Under the pieces are notes generated by a model that saw nothing but the letters and a program-made list of their open reading frames with translations, was not told the DNA's origin and made no database searches. The translations under genes were made by a program, and so were the position numbers. From Malania oleifera (Eukaryota > Streptophyta > Magnoliopsida > Santalales > Ximeniaceae), in NCBI RefSeq assembly GCF_029873635.1, contig NC_080426.1:54946093-55010092 (forward strand): a stretch of 64,000 bases of DNA. The letters are read 5' to 3'. Numbering within the stretch: the first letter of the stretch is position 1; every line of letters starts with the position of its first letter. Below are positions 10,528 through 22,575 of the stretch, piece by piece.

Positions 10528-13002
10528 TGTAACGTCCCTCAATTTCTTAACATAAAATGTCACATAATAAATCAAATGGTCAACCCTAACCCATGGGTAG
10601 CGGGGACACCTGTCAAACACAGCGGAAAACCTAGCAGCAGTAAACATAAAATCTCAAACATCCAATTATAAAACATAATACCAGAGCTTTCTATAACATC
10701 AAAATACTGTTATGATATACAACCTCCAAAAGTCAAAATAACACTAGGATTAAATAACAAAAACTCCCGATCCTAGTTCAATGCTTACCCTTCTAGTAGG
10801 GAAGCTCCAATCACTCAACGGCGGCTTTAGCCCGCCAGTCTCACTGGATTTCCTGAAAATCAATTAATGTTCAGGGGTGAGACACTTCACAGTAAGGGAA
10901 AATAAACTAAATACAGCTGTGTAGCAACATGAATATTTAATGCATTTATACATATATAGTACATTTCATAATTCCATAAACATCATCATATCGTACTGGG
11001 TAAACATATATTTTCACATCTGTTAATAATTCATATCATACATAAAATCATCTGTTATAACTGTAGTACTGAAAACAAACCTAGGATGAATAACTAGCTG
11101 GTGTCATGTATTACCCCCCATGACGGGTTGTGCAGCCCGAAGGCGGGACCCGACAATGGTTGGCCGACCACTGCCGAATCAAATATGTCTGTAAGTACGA
11201 TGGGCCCGCCACACCCTGGTCCGGACTGCCAGGTGGACGTCCACACTCTACTGAAAGCCACATCGACTATCCATCTCCCATCCCCTCGTGGGACGGTAGC
11301 ACTAATAAGGCCTTGTGCCAAAATTAACCCATAGTTATGGTACCGAACTCCTGGTCTGAACTAAACTAACATCCTGATTGTGAAAACATATAATACATGA
11401 TCATATATATAACATCATTACGGTCTCGTGCCGAAAATATAGTAATTACGGCCTCGTGCCGAAAACATAAATACGTGGCCTTGCGCCAATAACAAAAATA
11501 CGGCCTCATGCCGATAACATAAATACAGCCTCGTGCCGATAACATAAATACATGGCCTCGCACCAATAACATAAATACGACATTGTGCCGATAACATAAA
11601 TATATGGTCTCGCGCCAAAAACATAACTACGGCCTCGTGCCGATAACATAAATATATGGCCTCGTGCCAAAATTGTTTCAGGTATATATATACTGAAAAT
11701 ACATCATTTATCACATAATCGTCAAAACCATCACAACATAACTCATATTTTCATAATACCTGAAATCATGCTTTGTTCGTAAAATCTTTCACATCATAAT
11801 ACATTTCACACAAAATAATATTCATGCCACACATATACTGTGAAAAGTCATACTTCATATTCTAAAATCGTGAATTACTTGCATCTCATACATACATATA
11901 CATTTTAATCATCATAGCAGTATTTTCCCAATCGTACATTTCATTCGTAATACACAATATAACATATGCTTTTCTGAAAATAAATTTACTCATAATCAAT
12001 AATAATTTGTATGGAAAATTACTGCTTTAGTTTATTCCCTTACCTGACTACTGAGAAATTCCTTAGGACCCAAAATTTCACACCCTTGGCGCCCGAAATT
12101 TAATTCCTACAATTTACATTTTTCCCTAGATTAATTAATCTATTTCTTCAAAATAATACTCATCTAGCCTTCCTTAGGCTTCATATACCTCAAATTAACA
12201 TTTAAACTATTATTTAACATCCCCACTTAATTTTTCCAAATTTTGCCTGCGGGTCCCAAAATTACACCCGCGGCGCTCACCCGAGGCCTAAATTCCAGAA
12301 ATCCTACTTCAGTCCCAAATGCTTAATATTTTAACATTTCTAAATTAATGCTAATTAATTAAAAATAAGCCCCTTAATAATCGCCGCACCCCAAATTTGG
12401 AGTTTTGGCCCGACACCCCCACGAGAATTTCGTCCCACTAGACTTGTAGAGAATCATCTCTAGATTCTCGTGATGGTGTCCGTTCGTCAATTGGGCTTAT
12501 ATTTTGCAAGAAATTAAAGAAAAAGAAAAAAATGGCTTACCCCAGTGAATACGTTTACGCCGCTCCTATCACCGATCCGCTCGGGTAGAAATGACGGCAG
12601 CAGCGAATGGAGTCCAGTGGTATCTTCGGATTTTTGATCGGGTGAAAATCCATCACGAAATCGAGGAGAGAGGGAGAGAGAACGTGAGGAGAGAGAGAGA
12701 GTTCTGAGAGTTGCAGGTAAAAGAAAAAAAAAATAAATAAAAAAGAAGAAGAAGATAGAAGAAGAAAAGGAACTTTGAATAGGAGGATAATAATAATAAT
12801 AATAATAATATATTTAATTAATATTAATAATAATATATTTTATTAATAAATAAAAATAAATTTTAATTAATTTTTTTTCTTTTTAAATCTGATTAATTAA
12901 TTAATTAATTAATTAATTTTTTTTAAAAATTTTTAATTCTTTAATTTTTTTTTTAGAAATCAATCCACTAATCTTTTATATCTCTTTTTTGGGATTTTTA
13001 CA
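10528..13002 (-). mobile_element. solo LTR of a gypsy-type element
   Basis: A 2,475-bp unit begins TGTAACGTCCC, ends GGGATTTTTACA, and is flanked by an exact 5-bp duplication ACATC (10523-10527 and 13003-13007). No internal region is present, so it is a solo LTR left by recombination. Orientation is minus: its segment at 11100-11160 is the reverse complement of 2700-2770 in the plus-strand gypsy LTR, and read on the minus strand it has a CT-rich leader near 12710-12660. It contains a tandem array (11417-11690) and, at its 5' side on the minus strand, a very AT-rich block with a TAA microsatellite (12786-12812). Confidence 0.88.
11417..11690 (-). repeat. tandem repeat of GGCCTCGTGCC units in the solo LTR
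   Basis: About ten copies of a 23-29 bp unit, of the form CGGCCTCGTGCCGATAACAT plus AAATA with small changes, stand head to tail. Each carries the inverted pair GGC...GCC. Short open frames on the minus strand here are only the translated repeat. The LTR at 28011 has a different repeat in the matching place. Confidence 0.85.
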
Positions 13003-13007
13003 ACATC

Positions 13008-14270
13008 ATTCAACATTCTCAAGATGTGATGACCTTGACATCTCATTCACATATTTGTTTGGGCTTTAAAGTCTAATGTGGGTTGTTTGAGATCATTGTA
13101 AAAAAATAAAATAAAATATGAAAACAAAAACAAGCAACTACTAATTTAAAATTGAAAATGAACAATCCATTTGGTCAATGTTTTTAAAATTAAAAAAAAA
13201 TTGATTAAAGAGATCCAATTTTTTTGCCCTTAAAACACATAACAATCAAAAATCATAAAAATAAAAAAAATACAAATTAAAAGTAATATAAATTCTTATA
13301 GTTATTTTACTTAACTTCAAAGCTCATTTTATAAAAATAATTTTACTTCTCATCACAATTGAAAAATAGTAAAAATAGTGGTTTTTATTATTATTTTTTT
13401 CAAAATAAAGATGATATATATATATATATATATATAATATTTTAGCTTTAAAATGTCATTTTATTTCAATTTTAATTAAAATTATGTACAAAATGAATGG
13501 TTTACTCCACTTTTGAATATAAAAAAATATTATGATAATAGATTGTAAAAATAATTGAAAATTATAAAATTTAGTTTTAGATTTTTTCTAAAGTAGTTAA
13601 AAAATTTCTCAAAACCAATAACATTGACATGCGTATTTTCATAATCTAGTTTTTCATTTTATAAAATCAAAAACTTAAATAAAAAAATAAAATTGATACT
13701 AAACAAAAGTTGGGCGACCGTTTAGTATTATTATAAAAAAATATAAAAATAAAAAATAAGAAAACTAAAAATAAAAAACAAAAATTGAAAATCGAACCAA
13801 CAACTTATTCGGTTAACATTTATAAAATTAATACAAATTATAATTTTGATTGAAGGAATACTCATTTTTATTCTTCAGTAAAATAAAAAATAAAAATATA
13901 ATTCAAAAATACTATAATACAAAATTTTATAATTTTCCATCTTTAAACTCATCTTTTAGCACCAAAAAGATGCTAGCTATGGTACATGAGAAAAAAAAAA
14001 GTAAAACTAATTTTCTTTTATTTTTAAAGAAATTACATGAGTATTTTTATTTAATTATATTTAAAGTTCACATAATCATTTTATTTTAATTTTAAATTAC
14101 GTGTAAATTTAATTTTACATATGAAAGTTTTCTGATTACAAGTTGTTAAAACCGTTAAAAATTATATAAAATTTTAATTTCTTAAATTTAAAATAATTAA
14201 AAATTGATAACAAAAATAAAAAAATTAATAACATAACCAACTTTCTACCTTGTTAGATGAAAGAGATCGG
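13008..14270. other. AT-rich region upstream of the PORR gene
   Basis: Very AT-rich with an (AT)n run at about 13413-13436. The short open frame at 13850-14089 is low-complexity Lys/Phe/Ile and has no recognisable domain. I see no gene. Confidence 0.6.
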
Positions 14271-14475
14271 AGAACGCAAAACTGCAAGCTGCGGTGCCGG
14301 AAAGGGTTTTACCAGAAACACAAACCCTAACTCGGACTTTGCTTTCAGTCCTCCACTATATTCAAGCAGAGGTGGTGAGTCATCTTCGTAAATTTTGTAT
14401 TTCTTTTCCTCTACACTTTTCTAATGTTCTCTCATCATCATAATTTTTTATCGAACTCAATCCCTTGAAGCTATC
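14271..14475 (+). promoter_or_regulatory. PORR gene promoter/5' leader with telo-box
   Basis: Base composition becomes less AT-rich here. A telo-box AAACCCTAA (14322-14330) and a nearby GGGTTTT (14304-14310) lie upstream of the ATG at 14476. Telo-boxes are common in promoters of plant genes for translation and organelle biogenesis, usually close to the transcription start. A clear TATA box is absent. Confidence 0.55.
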
Positions 14476-16068
14476 ATGGAACCCAATCTCTGCCTTTCTT
14501 CCCCAAAAGCTTTAGCATGTACTCATTCTCCCATCTTTCTCCCATACAAGGCCCCTTTCCTTGAAAATTCGGGACTTTCTGTGAAGTCCCATCTCTCCTT
14601 CCCATCAAAACAAGCGGAGAGGACACAATTTTTTGGCCAAGGTTTGATTTTACGAGAGAAAAACGCTGCTTTGGTTAGTTCGAGAAAGGCCCATGTCCCA
14701 TTTCACCCAATAAGAGCTTTTGTGAAGAGAAGAAAAGAGCTTCCCTTTGATAATGTTATCCAAAGAGACAAAAAGCTCAAACTGGTTTTGAGGATAAGGC
14801 ATATTTTGTTGAGTCAACCTGATAGGATAATGTCGCTTCAGTACTTGGGTAGATTCAGGCGGCATCTTGGTATTAAGAAAAAGCGAAGATTCACTGCTTT
14901 ATTGAAGAAGTTCCCTGCGGTCTTCCAGATTGTGGAAGAAGGGGCTTTTTCACTTAAATTCAAATTGACTCCGGAGGCTGAGAGACTCTACTTGGAGGAG
15001 TTGAAAGCTAGGAATGAAATGGAAGATTTAGCAGTTGTCAAGTTGAGGAAATTGCTGATGATGTCGGCAGAGAAGCGGATTCTTTTAGAGAAGATTGCTC
15101 ATTGGAGAACTGATTTTGGGCTTCCATTTGAATTTCGCGATACAATCTGTCGAAGGTATCCCCACTATTTTAAGGTCGTACCAACTGCGCGAGGCAATGC
15201 TCTAGAATTAACTCATTGGGATCCCAGGCTTGCTGTTTCTGCAGCTGAGCTCTATGAAGAAGAAAAGCGCGCGAGAGTGTTGGAAGAGAAGAATCTAATT
15301 ATAGATAGACCCCTTAAATTTAATAGAATTAATTTACCAAAGGGTCTTAATCTTCCTAAGGATGAGATGAAAAGGATTTGTAGGTTTAGAGACACGCCTT
15401 ACATGTCGCCATATTCTGATTTTTCTGGATTGAGGTCTGGTACAATGGAGAAAGAAAAGCATGCTTGTGGGGTTGTTCATGAGATCTTGAGTCTCACTAT
15501 TGAGAAGAGAACACTTGTGGATCACTTCACTCATTTTCGAGAGGAGTTCAAATTTTCGCAGCAGCTGAGGGGGATGCTGATAAGGCATCCTGATATGTTC
15601 TATGTGTCCTTGAAGGGGGATAGGGATTCAGTTTTCCTCAGGGATGCATATCATGATTCTCAGCTGATTGAGAAGGATAGGCGGTTGCTCATTAAGGAAA
15701 AATTTCGTGCACTTGTTGAGTTTCCCAAGAGGAGTGCACATAAAAGTGATATAGATGGTGTAGAAGGATCTGACAATCCCGAAGGTGGAAGTGCTGGGGA
15801 GGAGGAAGAAGAATGGTCTGATGTGGATACTTTATTGATTGATGGACTGGATGAAGAAGAAGAATATGATGACGACGATGACGAGGCTGACTATGAGGAT
15901 GATTGGAGTGATGAAGATGATGATATGCCACCAGATTTCTATGGAGATGATAGAACCCCGAAGCTTGAATCAGATCAAATGATTAAACAGGCTAAACACT
16001 TAACTAAAAATGAAGAGAAGGTGCTTGTTCCTGCATTTCCTGATGGTCGGAGAAGAGAACGGTGGTAA
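14476..16068 (+). CDS. WTF1: PORR-domain chloroplast RNA-binding protein, WTF1-like
   Basis: A 530-residue intronless gene. Residues 1-80 are Ser-rich, basic and poor in acidic residues, like a plastid transit peptide. Residues about 83-415 form a PORR domain (plant organelle RNA recognition): FVKRRKELPFDNVIQRDKKL, then KFPAVFQIVEEG, FRDTICRRYPHYFKVV, and HPDMFYVSLKGDRDSVFLR. Residues about 437-492 are an extremely acidic tail of Asp/Glu runs ending MPPDFYGDD, followed by a short basic end. In maize, WTF1 is known to act with RNC1 in splicing of many chloroplast group II introns. PORR proteins as a family serve group II splicing in plastids or mitochondria. The acidic C-terminus and transit-like N-terminus are what point to WTF1 rather than RPD1 or WTF9. 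The ATG at 14476 is the first in the frame and gives the targeting peptide. No damage is seen, so the gene is probably functional. Confidence 0.88.
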   Translation: MEPNLCLSSPKALACTHSPIFLPYKAPFLENSGLSVKSHLSFPSKQAERTQFFGQGLILREKNAALVSSRKAHVPFHPIRAFVKRRKELPFDNVIQRDKKLKLVLRIRHILLSQPDRIMSLQYLGRFRRHLGIKKKRRFTALLKKFPAVFQIVEEGAFSLKFKLTPEAERLYLEELKARNEMEDLAVVKLRKLLMMSAEKRILLEKIAHWRTDFGLPFEFRDTICRRYPHYFKVVPTARGNALELTHWDPRLAVSAAELYEEEKRARVLEEKNLIIDRPLKFNRINLPKGLNLPKDEMKRICRFRDTPYMSPYSDFSGLRSGTMEKEKHACGVVHEILSLTIEKRTLVDHFTHFREEFKFSQQLRGMLIRHPDMFYVSLKGDRDSVFLRDAYHDSQLIEKDRRLLIKEKFRALVEFPKRSAHKSDIDGVEGSDNPEGGSAGEEEEEWSDVDTLLIDGLDEEEEYDDDDDEADYEDDWSDEDDDMPPDFYGDDRTPKLESDQMIKQAKHLTKNEEKVLVPAFPDGRRRERW

Positions 16069-16734
16069 ATGATAAAAATGGCCCTTGTCTAGAGGATAAA
16101 AATGCTTTGGTAAATTGAGTTACAAGGCCTTCTTATGTGCCTTGGAGTACCAGTGCACTTTACTGCTCTCTGAGGTTCTTTATCCCTTGATAAATGCAAG
16201 ATGCAAGATCTGGTTCTTCATTCTTGCATGAGGTTCAGGAAAGTGCTCGAGGAAAGAAGCAGAGATTGATAATAAATATTTTTTTCCTTTGTCTTTATGC
16301 AAGATAATTAAAGGTTTTAGTTGCTCATGAAAGCACTCAACAGAAACTAGCATAGCTCATCTCTACTGTGTAACAATATATGACTTTTGTTAATATAATT
16401 GATTAATATCCTGTAAGAGCACTGAACAAGTATCTCTGTGTGAATGGCATGTCAATGTGAAGCTTTTCTTTTTCTTTAACATAATGTCCTTTTGTGAATT
16501 ATGCTTGCGTAAAATTCTTTTTTATTACTCTTTTTTTTTTTTCTGTGAAATGGACAAAGAAATGCTCAAGCTTGAGCTTGGGATGTTTGAAAGATTGTTT
16601 TCATTGGCCTTGAGCTTCGAAATCCTACTTGTAGGTAATGTATCTTTTGGACTAGTTACTTGTAAAATCATTGAATGGTGGAGGTTGGGAAGCAATAAAA
16701 CTACCTTGTTTGTGTTGTTAAAATGCATATTGGA
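16069..16734 (+). other. 3' flank of the PORR gene
   Basis: Non-coding. AATAAATA near 16271 could serve as a polyadenylation signal. No repeat or RNA gene is visible. Confidence 0.5.
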
Positions 16735-16865
16735 CATGAAGGTATTGACATATTCTCTTGTAATGGCTGCTCCATGGACATGAAGGTATTGACATTTTCT
16801 CTGGTAATGGCTACTCCATGGACATGAAGGTATTGACATTTTCTCTGGTAATGGCTACTCTATGT
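16735..16865 (+). repeat. 44-bp tandem repeat, about three copies
   Basis: A unit beginning CATGAAGGTATTGACATTTT and ending CTACTCCATGGA occurs at about 16735, 16779 and 16823. Copies two and three are almost identical and the first differs at a few bases. The open frames across it on both strands follow the repeat and are not genes. Confidence 0.9.
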
Positions 16866-17890
16866 ATTGTCTTGACCAAGGTGTTAGGAAACCTGCATTA
16901 TAACCTTCATGAAATGTATGATGGTCCATAGTTTGAGAAGGAATGACTAATCAAGCTATAGCATTTGACTTATTGCTCTCACAGTTTTTCCTTCAAAATG
17001 ATAAAGCTTCTTAGCTGCTTACTAGTCTTGTTTACTTTCTTTCAGTTTTTAATTGCTGACATTTCAAATCATTTCATTTATTTACTTGTTTGATAGTTAC
17101 TCTATACTTCACTTTTCCAGTAAAAAAGGTTTTCACGAATTGTTCTCAGTTATTTTGTGGACAAAGATGATATCATAAATGTTTGTTCAGCTCTATTTAC
17201 CTAGTTGATATGAAATGTTGTCATATCTATTTGTATTTCTTGTATTTGCCAGCTACTAACCTGTATTGGGTCAAGTTTCTATTGGATTTCTTGGAAGGCA
17301 TTGGGTTTCTATAAATTCTTCTACAGTTTAATAAGCAGAAGTATAGGTGTGGGAGCGATGCTGATGGCATGAGCTGTTGCGACTAGCGAGCAAGTAATAT
17401 ATCTATCAAAATCTTAGAATAATGATCATGAATGCAGTTTGGTTTTGCAATATATATAGAAATTATAAATGTATTTTAGTTTTCTAAGATTTACTTAAGT
17501 TTATCATGAGACTATTTGTGATAGATTTGAAGTAAAATTAAATTTTAGAATCGAACATTTTAAAGATGGCATGCAATAATTTGGCTAGAGAGATCTTTTT
17601 GTCTCACATAAATTTGAAGAATGCTTTGACAATCAACATCATTTAATTTTAGTTTCTTGTTTTTTTGGTTATTTTACAAAATGCTGCACCACTTGTAAGG
17701 GAAGTATTTTTGGCCGGTTTGGTTGATCAGATTGTAATTTTAAGTCACACAATTTAACAAAACTGTATTGCAGTGCTGTAGGAAGATAGATAAAGTTGGT
17801 CATGAATGCAAAATCTGTTTAGGTGAAAGTCTTAAATGCTTGGGAAAAAATGGGGAGGATTATTAGTAAGGTTACTCCTTACTCAACATT
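16866..17890. other. unassigned non-coding DNA
   Basis: No open frame or recognisable repeat. A and T runs with normal complexity, possibly old intergenic DNA. Confidence 0.5.
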
Positions 17891-18179
17891 AAGGCGATCA
17901 TTGATAAAATTTAGATTATGGCTGGAATAATTGAAATATTTTTCTCAGCATTGTGAGCTTATGTCTTCAAATCTTTATTAAAAGGAGGAAAATTTTTTTG
18001 CTTTAGAGAAAATGACCCTTGATTTATTAAGAACTCATATATCTTCTCATCTAATTGGGATCCTCTATTGGAAGGTCGAAGAATAAAGTTGTCTTTTAAG
18101 AGCATGAATTTTGGACCGTGAATTTGGATTTAGATAGATTTGGACAAATTTCAACACAATTTTATATTACGTCTCATTT

Positions 18180-18560
18180 AAACTCAATACAAATTTGAAA
18201 CTAAGGTCTCTTCAAACCTAGGATAAAAGGTGATGAGATCCCAATATGGATTAAATATCATAATATTCCATGAATTTATTAGACTTCAAATGGATTGAGT
18301 TTGTATTGTAAGTGTTGTTGGAGTTCCTTTGTTTTTAAGACTTTTATTAAGCAATTGAGAAATTTTTCATATGCAAGAGTCTGTTGAAATTAATATTGAT
18401 GATGAGTTGCATGTTTCCGTGGAATTGAAAACTCCTTATAAACTTTATCACGGTTTAAATTGAGTATGCTTGGAGGCAAAAAAAAAATGTCAAAAATTTT
18501 CTACATCTTGGACTTGCTACAAGAAGATATGCTAAATCAAAATGGATAAAAAAAAGGATA
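18180..18560 (+). pseudogene. LINE ORF1 remnant (DUF4283-like)
   Basis: Plus-strand translation from about 18236 reads I-P-I-W-I-K-Y-H-N-I-P, then T-S-N-G-L-S, then in shifted frames a SYARVCVEIN-like stretch and a IEYAWRQKK-like stretch near 18455-18485. That order is the signature of the DUF4283 plus zinc-knuckle ORF1 protein of plant L1 LINEs. The piece has lost its frame in several places. The flanks (17900-18180) may belong to the same LINE but show no clear motif. Confidence 0.55.
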
Positions 18561-18659
18561 TTAATGCTGATTTTGCTAATCTATTCAAAAGGTAATGTGA
18601 AGGAAAGGAAAAGAAGGAAACTATGGTGATGGCTTATAATAACCAGGATGCAGTGATAA

Positions 18660-19650
18660 CCGTTGGTCCACTGAGGCATCAAAGGGGGTGAATTGAGTTT
18701 TAAAAAATATCTATTAAGTTAAAAACAACAATTTTAGTGCACACTCTACTTTTCTGAAATGATGCTCACCAAGTTTTAAAATAGGGCAAGAAACATAATG
18801 CAGACCATAATCACCCACATAATTATCTCATATCAATCACTAATGCATAGTTTAGAGAGAGTGAGATAGTTAGAGTGATATATAAAGAGTGACATAAAAT
18901 TTATAGTGGTTATGTCACTAGATAGACATTTACTCACCAAGTTAATTGACTTGAATTTTTCATTAATTCTAATTTTTATTCTTTTTTATACAAGATAATC
19001 ACTCTTCTCAAGACAATTGAGTTGTGCCTTTGAAAAATCACTAGACATTTACTCACCAAGCTAATTGATTTGAATTTTTCATTAATTCTATTTTTTACTC
19101 TTTTTTATACAAGAGAATCACTCTTCTCATGACAATCGACCCACGAGCTATAACTTCGAAGGATCACTATCCTTCACTTATTGAGCCCCCCTTGGCTTCA
19201 AGACTTCAAGTCCTAAATTCACTCGAGCCCACTAAGCTAACTTCTTAAGACAATCGTCCAGTCAAGTCAACTAGATTACCCTCTTGACATACTTCAGTTC
19301 TTGATTGATTGTGATTGTGTCATCTTTGTGCAGCTCCTCAAAATATGATGGTGTTTGTTCAATTAAGATAGTCGTCATAAAAACATAGGTCGTTGAGCTA
19401 AGGAGAATCATATGTTGCCTATTCACCCCAGTGACTAAGTGGAGAATCGTTTAGAAGAATCAAACACTACATGAAAGGCACAAATAATCTAATGGATGAA
19501 ATTGCTTATCATCCAGGCGATAGAGAATATGGAGTCATTAGTCGAAGTTTGTTGATTATATTTAGCGATAATGGTCGATTATATCATCAAGTGAAGGTCG
19601 CCCATCATTAAGCGACAAGGCAAATAAGCATTGGGTAAGAATGTCAACTA
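18660..19650 (-). repeat. LTR-like fragment, probably copia, minus strand
   Basis: The segment begins with GGCATCAAAGGGGGTGAATT, the reverse complement of a text common near the 3' end of plant copia LTRs. It contains an internal direct duplication of about 110 bp (18913-19020 and 19035-19131, both with TTTACTCACCAAG). Neither terminus is clear and no coding region is attached, so this is a moderate-confidence call. Confidence 0.4.
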
Positions 19651-19755
19651 CAATAAATTAGACATTTAATGTTATAAAATGATCCCTTGTGATTAGGTTT
19701 TAAATGTTTCATAAACTTCATTTGTTATTAGGAGTTTTTTGAATTTATGCTTTGT

Positions 19756-20283
19756 TGTGCAAATAGTATACACCAATGCACAACGAAAACATAAATTGAA
19801 TCAGACGTGCAATGCAGCAACCAAGGATGAATAATATGAAACAATCAATCACAAAGATAATAAAGGAAAGCAATAAAATCACACGACACAAGAATTTACG
19901 TGGTTCGACAATATGCCTACATTCATAGGAGCAAGTGACTAGATTTTCATTATTAATAATCGAAGCTTACATCAAGGTTTATAAAGTTTTATTATTTATT
20001 CTAATCCTATACGTACAAAAGGCTTAGAAACTTCGTAAAGTACCCCTGTAGCAAATCTCAAAGGAAAATCCTTCGAATCCCCCAATCTACTGATCTTACC
20101 AATTCAAATTCCATAATTAGCGCCAAACAAAACTGTCGACAGTTTCAACAAACCATCGATGGTTTCATACTAAAACTAATTCCTACAGAATGAATCCATG
20201 AACAATTATCTCCCAAGGGCAAATCGTCGATCATACCGTCGACCAAATAGTCGATGGTTTCTTCCTCCAGCACAACTTCCTTA
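19756..20283 (-). repeat. left (3') LTR of a minus-strand copia element (family C)
   Basis: About 530 bp align almost collinearly with 22576-23110, including a shared stretch from GAATAATATGAAACAATCAA through ATCACACGAC. Because the coding remnants between them read on the minus strand, this is the 3' LTR. It carries the palindromes AAACTGTCGACAGTTT (20130-20145) and AAACCATCGATGGTTT (20150-20165), both perfect. Confidence 0.8.
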
Positions 20284-20606
20284 TTCTTTGGTCCACCGAG
20301 AGGTGTCTCACCCCAGCGAATTATTGTCTTTTGTCCTTCTGGTGATTGAGCTTAGAAAGCTCAGGGGCAGGGTTAGAATTTTGGTGACTTGTGAGTGGTA
20401 GTAAGAATTGAAATATGTATAATTATGTTTTAGAATTTTTGGTTATGTAATATATGTGGATGGATACTCTTTTTTGGGTTGTATATAGTACTTTGGTATT
20501 TTATTTGAGGTTGTTCATTATTTTTCCGCTGCGTGAATGGTATTAGAGACAGTGATATTGGTCTCATCACACCCTAGACCCCACTTGGCAGGTTTGGAGC
20601 GTGACA
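20284..20606 (+). repeat. fragment of a gypsy LTR (3' part)
   Basis: Plus-strand text GAGAGGTGTCTCACCCCAGC, then GTATATAGTACTTTGGTATT and an end at GAGCGTGACA. This is the 3' portion of a gypsy LTR of the kind also seen at 1425 and, inverted, at 10528 and 28011. It lies between the left copia LTR and the copia coding remnant. Confidence 0.55.
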
Positions 20607-22570
20607 CCTAGACACCCAAATACTCTTAACTCAGAGTAGTCTACCACATTACCTCTACAACTTTCTCATCTAGTGATGCCCTTGGTGATTGGTTAACCAA
20701 GAAACATGTCTTATTTACTGCTTTTGCCCCTAGAAGTTCCTTGCAAGCGTTGTATTCAACCTAAGACACGGACCGCTTTCAACTAGAGTTCGGTTCATCC
20801 TTTCCGTCACACCATTCTGTTGTGGTGTCCGGTGTACTGTAAAATGTCTCCTTATGCCATGCTGCTCACAAAGAACCTCGAATCAGTGTGCTTAGTTTCG
20901 TTGTCAGACCTGAGGCATTTAATCTTTCTCCCGGTATAGTTTTCCACCTTAACTTTCCACAATTTAAACTTGGCAAAAGTCTCTGACTTGTGCTGCATGA
21001 AGTACACCTAGACCTTACGTGAGTAATCATCAATAAAGCTCATGAAATACATATATCCTCCGTGTTATGCTACTCTTATGTGTGGCTACATATATCCTAA
21101 ATGTAGTCTAGGATTCCCTTCGTCTTGTGTGTGGTTGTCTTGAACTGCACCCTATTTTGTTTTCCCATAACACAAAACCTACAGAAGCTCAGCTTGCATG
21201 ATTTGACCCCCTTCAAAAGATTTTTTTTATGAAACTCCATCATTCCACGCTCACCTATATACCCTAGCCACATATGCCACAAGATCATATCATCCGACTC
21301 AGACTCTGCAATTACAACTCCACCTATAACTGTAGTACCCAGCAGTGTGTACATATTCCTTGGTACTTTCTGCCGCTTCATCACAATCAGAACACCTTTA
21401 CTCACCTTTATTACCCCACTCTCAGACTTGTAACTAAACCCGCTACAGTCTAAAGTGCATAATGGAATCAAATTCTTTCTCAGTTTCGGTATGTGCCTAA
21501 CTTTACATAACGTCCTCACTACACCATCGAACATTTTGATTATGATATTCCCTATTATGACAATTTTGCATGAAGCATCATTCCCCATCAGAATAGTGCC
21601 ATAATTTACCAACCTGTAAGTGGTGAACCAGCCTTTGTTGGGCGTTATGTGATACGAACACTCCGAATCTAAGATCCAAGAATCTGTGAGACCATATGAA
21701 CAGGATGAAACCGAAAGCATATCACCATCACCGCTCCCTGAGTATCCTTCTTCCACTACATTTGTCGTGTTTGATGAACCCTATTTATTTTAAGCATTCC
21801 CTTTCTTCCTTCCTGGACAATCGGGTTTTATGTGCCCTTTTTTCCCGCACTTAAAATACCGCACGTCCTTCCTCTTCCTAAAATTGGACCGAGCCCTATT
21901 GTTGCTTGGTCCACTAAGGAACTTGCTTCTCTCATGATCCTGGTTCTCCTTCACCTTGCGAACTCTCATCGGTGACCTTATTCCTCTGATGAAACCCCAA
22001 CAATGCACTTGTGATATCCTTCAACTCTAGGGTTTCTTTCCCCAATGTCAAATTCATAACCAGATTCTCATACGTAGGAGACGTAGGTAGAGAATTCAGC
22101 AACATCAACACTTTGTCTTCTTCCTTGAACTCCAAATCAACCCGCTTCAGATCACTGATGATTTGATTGAATACGTTGATGTGTTGATTCAGATATGAAC
22201 CCTCTGTCATCTTAAGCCTATAAATTTTTTACTTAAGATACAACTTGTTCGTTAATGACTTGCACATATACCGGCTCTCCAGTTTTAGCCAAACTACCGC
22301 TGGAGATTCCTCATTTATGACGTGATACATCATGCCATCAACCAGACAAAGACTGATAGTAGCCACAACCTTCGCTTCCAACTCCTTCCAACTCATGTCG
22401 TCCATGCCTCCCAATTGTTTTATGTATAGTGCCTTCACCATACCTTACTGCACTAAAAAGCCCTTAACCCTCCTCAACCAAAGTTTGAAATTTCCCATTC
22501 CATTGAACTTAACAACATTGAACTTCGCTGAAGAAATCCCAGCCATTGCAACCGATAGCTCTGATACCAA
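20607..22570 (-). mobile_element. copia element family C, gag to integrase (minus strand)
   Basis: Reading the minus strand from the right: a primer-binding site TTGGTATCAGAGC (22557-22569), a gag with start MAGISSAKFNVVKF near 22550, the gag domain (SDLKRVDLEFKEEDKVLMLL near 22130), a CCHC zinc knuckle (CGKKGHIKPDC near 21820), the protease/pre-integrase region (WILDSECSYHITP near 21680) and integrase pieces down to about 20610. RT and RNase H are not present between the LTRs. A fossil with numerous breaks. Confidence 0.85.
22557..22569 (-). promoter_or_regulatory. tRNA-Met primer-binding site of copia family C
   Basis: The minus strand reads TTGGTATCAGAGC, the complement of the initiator tRNA-Met 3' end, a few bases inside the 5' LTR. 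This sets orientation and LTR boundary. Confidence 0.8.
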
Positions 22571-22575
22571 TTTTT

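Noticed and set aside
11366-11714. Minus-strand open frames with repeated RHEA/FMLSARG peptides
   Set aside because: They are translations of the GGCCTCGTGCC tandem repeat inside a solo LTR.
15692-15931. His-rich minus-strand frame
   Set aside because: Antisense of the Asp/Glu tail of the PORR protein.
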